DNA from: RH-AL1 sp050013235
GTDB lineage: Bacteria; Pseudomonadota; Alphaproteobacteria; Rhizobiales; Beijerinckiaceae
NCBI GenBank assembly: GCA_050013235.1
Contig: JBEKFQ010000011.1
Location: 22,988 to 86,987, forward strand
Direction of reading: 5' to 3'
Length of the DNA stretch: 64,000 nt
Shown: positions 61,975 to 64,000 of the stretch, in pieces
Numbering within the stretch: the first letter of the stretch is position 1
Layout of the letters: each line of letters begins with the position of its first letter
The notes under the pieces: model-generated
The model's database searches: none
What the model saw: the letters and a program-made list of their open reading frames with translations, nothing else
What the model was told of the DNA's origin: nothing
Made by a program: the position numbers and the translations under genes

Positions 61975-62751
61975 GTTGACTGTTCGCGGAGCTGTCGCAA
62001 GTTCGTCGAACCAATCGCGAAGCTCGACAATGTTTGCGACCCGGAATTTCGCGGCTGTTGGACCGCTGCCGATCTTGATGGAAATGCCGTCACAGGCGTT
62101 GACGGCGGCGAAGCCGGCTTCATCGGTCACATCGTCGCCCGCAAAGATAGGTTTGCGGCCCTTGAACGGACGCTCATTGAGAAAGGCCTCGATGACGGCG
62201 CCCTTGTCGAATCCTTGAAGCCTGATTTCATAAACCATTTTTCCGGTCATCAGGTGGAGTTCCGGATGATCGCGCACGATTTGCTGGGCAAGCGCGTGGC
62301 ACCGCTTTTCGAAATCAGGCCGGAGCCGGAAATGGAGAGCCACGGCACCGGTTTTCCGTTCGATGAAGATGCCAGGTTCTTCGCTAAACGCCGCTTCCAT
62401 TTCTGCCGCGATCGCATCCATCATGCCCGGATCGATAACCGGCGTATGCAGGTAGCCCGCCGCATCGCGGCGTTGAAGCCCATGAACGCCGGCCACAGGC
62501 AGTACGAGGGGGTGCAACAAGCGGTCGACGACGTGAATGTCCCGGCCCGACACCAGCGCGAGCGCCCGCCCGACCTTGTCCCGCAATCGTTCGATAAACT
62601 GAAGCGTTGCCGCATCGACGCGCACATCGTCTGGCCGATCCTCAAGCTCGACAAGTGTTCCGTCGAAGTCGAGAAAGACGCAGTAACGGCCGAGTTCATC
62701 GATTGACGGCAACATTTGCGCGCTCCAAATTATCTCCAGGTTTCGCGTCAT
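61966..62751 (-). CDS. otsB: Trehalose-6-phosphate phosphatase
   Basis: HAD-family phosphatase that removes phosphate from the OtsA product to give trehalose. The nucleophile motif FLDFDGTLVELEDRPDDV is near residue 28, LVSGRDIHVVDRLL forms motif II with the cap domain between, and FAGDDVTDEAGFAAVNA is the acidic motif IV. 261 residues from the ATG at 62751; another start at 62715 (MLPSIDELGRY) would also fit. First gene of the otsB-otsA unit. Confidence 0.92.
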   Translation of the reverse strand: MTRNLEIIWSAQMLPSIDELGRYCVFLDFDGTLVELEDRPDDVRVDAATLQFIERLRDKVGRALALVSGRDIHVVDRLLHPLVLPVAGVHGLQRRDAAGYLHTPVIDPGMMDAIAAEMEAAFSEEPGIFIERKTGAVALHFRLRPDFEKRCHALAQQIVRDHPELHLMTGKMVYEIRLQGFDKGAVIEAFLNERPFKGRKPIFAGDDVTDEAGFAAVNACDGISIKIGSGPTAAKFRVANIVELRDWFDELATAPRTVNAQ

Positions 62752-63337
62752 GCGCCCGGCATCTCGAGGCTTGCGCCCTCCGGAACCCGTGGGCATTCCC
62801 GGCTTAGGCGTTCTGGTCCGGCCGTTGGTGCGTATCGATAAGCGCCGCCTCTCCAGACGCACCTTGGTTTCGTCGAACCTGTGACGATATACGAATCTGA
62901 TTGCGCATTCATTGGGGCTCAATGCCCAAGGCTGCTCATTTGTTCCATTTTGTCGTGCCGGCGAACGGGTCGCGGAGGCCGGGTTACCGCCAGGAAGATC
63001 TCCCGGGATCCGCTTACTTCTTGAAATTCGAGCTGCATTGCGTGGCGGCCCTGCGTGGCCGCTATGAAAATAGCCTTTTAAAACTCTTCCATGGATGGAA
63101 TTTGAAAGGCAGGCGGGGGGCTAACTAACCCAGCTCTTCACACGCTCATTTCTGCTCCGGACCGGCTCCCGCGTTTCGCTTGATCCATTCGTCGCGTTCG
63201 TAATCCCTTAAGGCCGCAATCATTGCGCGGGTACTCCGCCCGGCAACGCTTTCCCGAAGCCCGTGGTGTCAGTCTTCCCGCTCGCAGGCCGTCCTGGATG
63301 ATCTCAGAGCGCCCCCCTCGATGTATGCAACGATTGC
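62752..63337. other. Gene-poor region upstream of otsB
   Basis: Presumably holds the otsBA promoter in its first part. No reliable gene was found; short frames on both strands show no family resemblance. On the minus strand a run ending at 63147 (STRAMIAALRDYERDEWIKR) looks protein-like but lacks a proper start. Confidence 0.5.
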
Positions 63338-63470
63338 CGGCTAAGGCGGCTGCTTTCGGCATGACCCGGTAGACGCTCGCGCGGCCGGTGCCGAGAGCCT
63401 TGGCGATCTCCGGCAGCCCAGCGCCATCCGCGGCGTCGACCGTCCGCTCGCGACCCTCCGAATTATGGAG
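63338..63470 (-). pseudogene. Resolvase/recombinase C-terminal remnant
   Basis: The minus strand reads EGRERTVDAADGAGLPEIAK followed by ALGTGRASVYRVM, the helix-turn-helix end of serine recombinases (typically EIA..LGIGRASVYRVL). The catalytic N-terminal domain is absent and the frame runs on into unrelated sequence. It is therefore a relic of a transposon or invertase gene. Confidence 0.65.
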
Positions 63471-63960
63471 CCAATCGATTTAGAGATCACAAAAATCTAA
63501 TTGTAACACCAGCTTTCACATCCGCCATTGAGTATCCAGGCCGCGTGCTTGGCGGTTCGCTGAAGAATACCTGCTTTCCTCGAATGACATTAGATACTTA
63601 CGGCACCTATATAACAAATAAAATACAAATATTAATATTTAGTTAACCGGTATAATACGCTTACTTGCGTGCGGCCTTGTTTTTTTAACCTATAACTTGC
63701 TCTCAGTTTAGTAACCTTAACGTCTTATCAACCAAGAATTCAGCCGCCCTTAAGTCGCTCAAGGCCGAATATAGTAAGAGAAGCGCGGGTTCAGCGAGCA
63801 GGCGCGCTTCTTTCGACCGAATGTGGTCCCTCAGGATAACCTGATAAAGTACGATCAAGCGTTCCAAGCTATCAATTGAAGGCTTATCCCGTTGACTCAG
63901 GTTGCGCTACATGTTGTGTTTTGAATGATCGGATTCGCCCGGTCGCGGGGACGACCGTAA
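63471..63960. other. AT-rich intergenic region
   Basis: Clearly richer in A and T than the rest of the window, especially 63590-63720. No gene was recognised. A 9-bp hairpin (AGAAGCGCG at 63779-63787 with CGCGCTTCT at 63803-63811) followed by TT could be a weak terminator or part of a small RNA; this is not established. Confidence 0.5.
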
Positions 63961-64000
63961 ATGGCCAGCGCGCTTTCGCTTTCGCAATTTCAGCAAGCGT
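63961..64000 (+). CDS. Possible partial gene start at the window end
   Basis: An ATG at 63961 opens 13 codons (MASALSLSQFQQA) that run off the window. No good ribosome-binding site precedes it, so it may be a chance frame. Confidence 0.2.
   Translation, partial: MASALSLSQFQQA

Noticed and set aside
1..64000. CRISPR arrays, rRNA genes, retron-like or other RNA defence loci
   Set aside because: No regularly spaced direct repeats, rRNA sequences or reverse transcriptase were seen; only short palindromic repeats are present.

Overview
The window reads as chromosomal DNA of a GC-rich alphaproteobacterium, most likely of the order Hyphomicrobiales (Rhizobiales). The evidence is the alphaproteobacterial gene set and order (argD-argF-hslO; apaG, metZ and a long two-domain dcd; pepA-holC facing lptG-lptD-surA-like-pdxA-rsmA; MctP with its DUF3311 partner; DUF2336) and Rhizobiales-style palindromic repeats. 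A Beijerinckiaceae-type methylotroph relative is my guess for the family, but nothing in the window proves it.

Layout. 0-8.5 kb is ordinary housekeeping: arginine biosynthesis (argD, argF, argE) with the redox chaperone Hsp33, ApaG, methionine biosynthesis (metZ, with a structured leader candidate), dCTP deaminase and a GNAT acetyltransferase. 8.5-18.2 kb looks accessory. It starts at a tRNA-Gly(CCC) and an IS630 transposase remnant, carries putA, a secreted arylsulfatase, a tiny secreted protein and an octaheme c-type cytochrome with HEAT-like and TPR tails, and ends at an IS5-type transposase remnant. 18.2-28.5 kb holds asnB, a flavin reductase, a DUF72 protein, pncA, thrS, a tandem alpha/beta hydrolase, holC and pepA, all on the minus strand. 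28.5-36.3 kb is the outer-membrane biogenesis operon lptG-lptD-surA-like-pdxA-rsmA plus a small monooxygenase; the usual lptF is missing in front of lptG. 36.4-43 kb holds gatC-gatA (no gatB), ruvX, an amidase, a cobalt/nickel exporter (dmeF) and a monocarboxylate symporter (mctP).

43.2-46.6 kb is a single-chain type IIG restriction-modification enzyme with an unusual methyltransferase motif IV (NQPF), followed by inverted REP elements. 46.8-50.3 kb is a YfhO-type membrane protein with a secreted partner. 50.5-56 kb holds a nitroreductase/flavin reductase pair, a DUF2336 protein with a cysteine-containing hexapeptide repeat, an orphan flagellin-like protein without the flagellin N-terminus, a Nudix hydrolase and nadK. 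56.5-62.8 kb holds a SulP transporter, a PAP2 phosphatase/glycosyltransferase pair and the otsB-otsA trehalose genes. The last 1.2 kb is gene-poor, holds a degraded resolvase C-terminus and turns AT-rich.

A recurrent feature is an interspersed repeat of two adjacent hairpins, with at least five copies between genes (near 28.8, 53.6, 54.7, 56.5 and 60.4 kb). Two copies run into the stop codon of the neighbouring gene. No CRISPR array, rRNA, intact IS element or replication origin was seen. Functions are assigned by reading motifs; no database search was possible.
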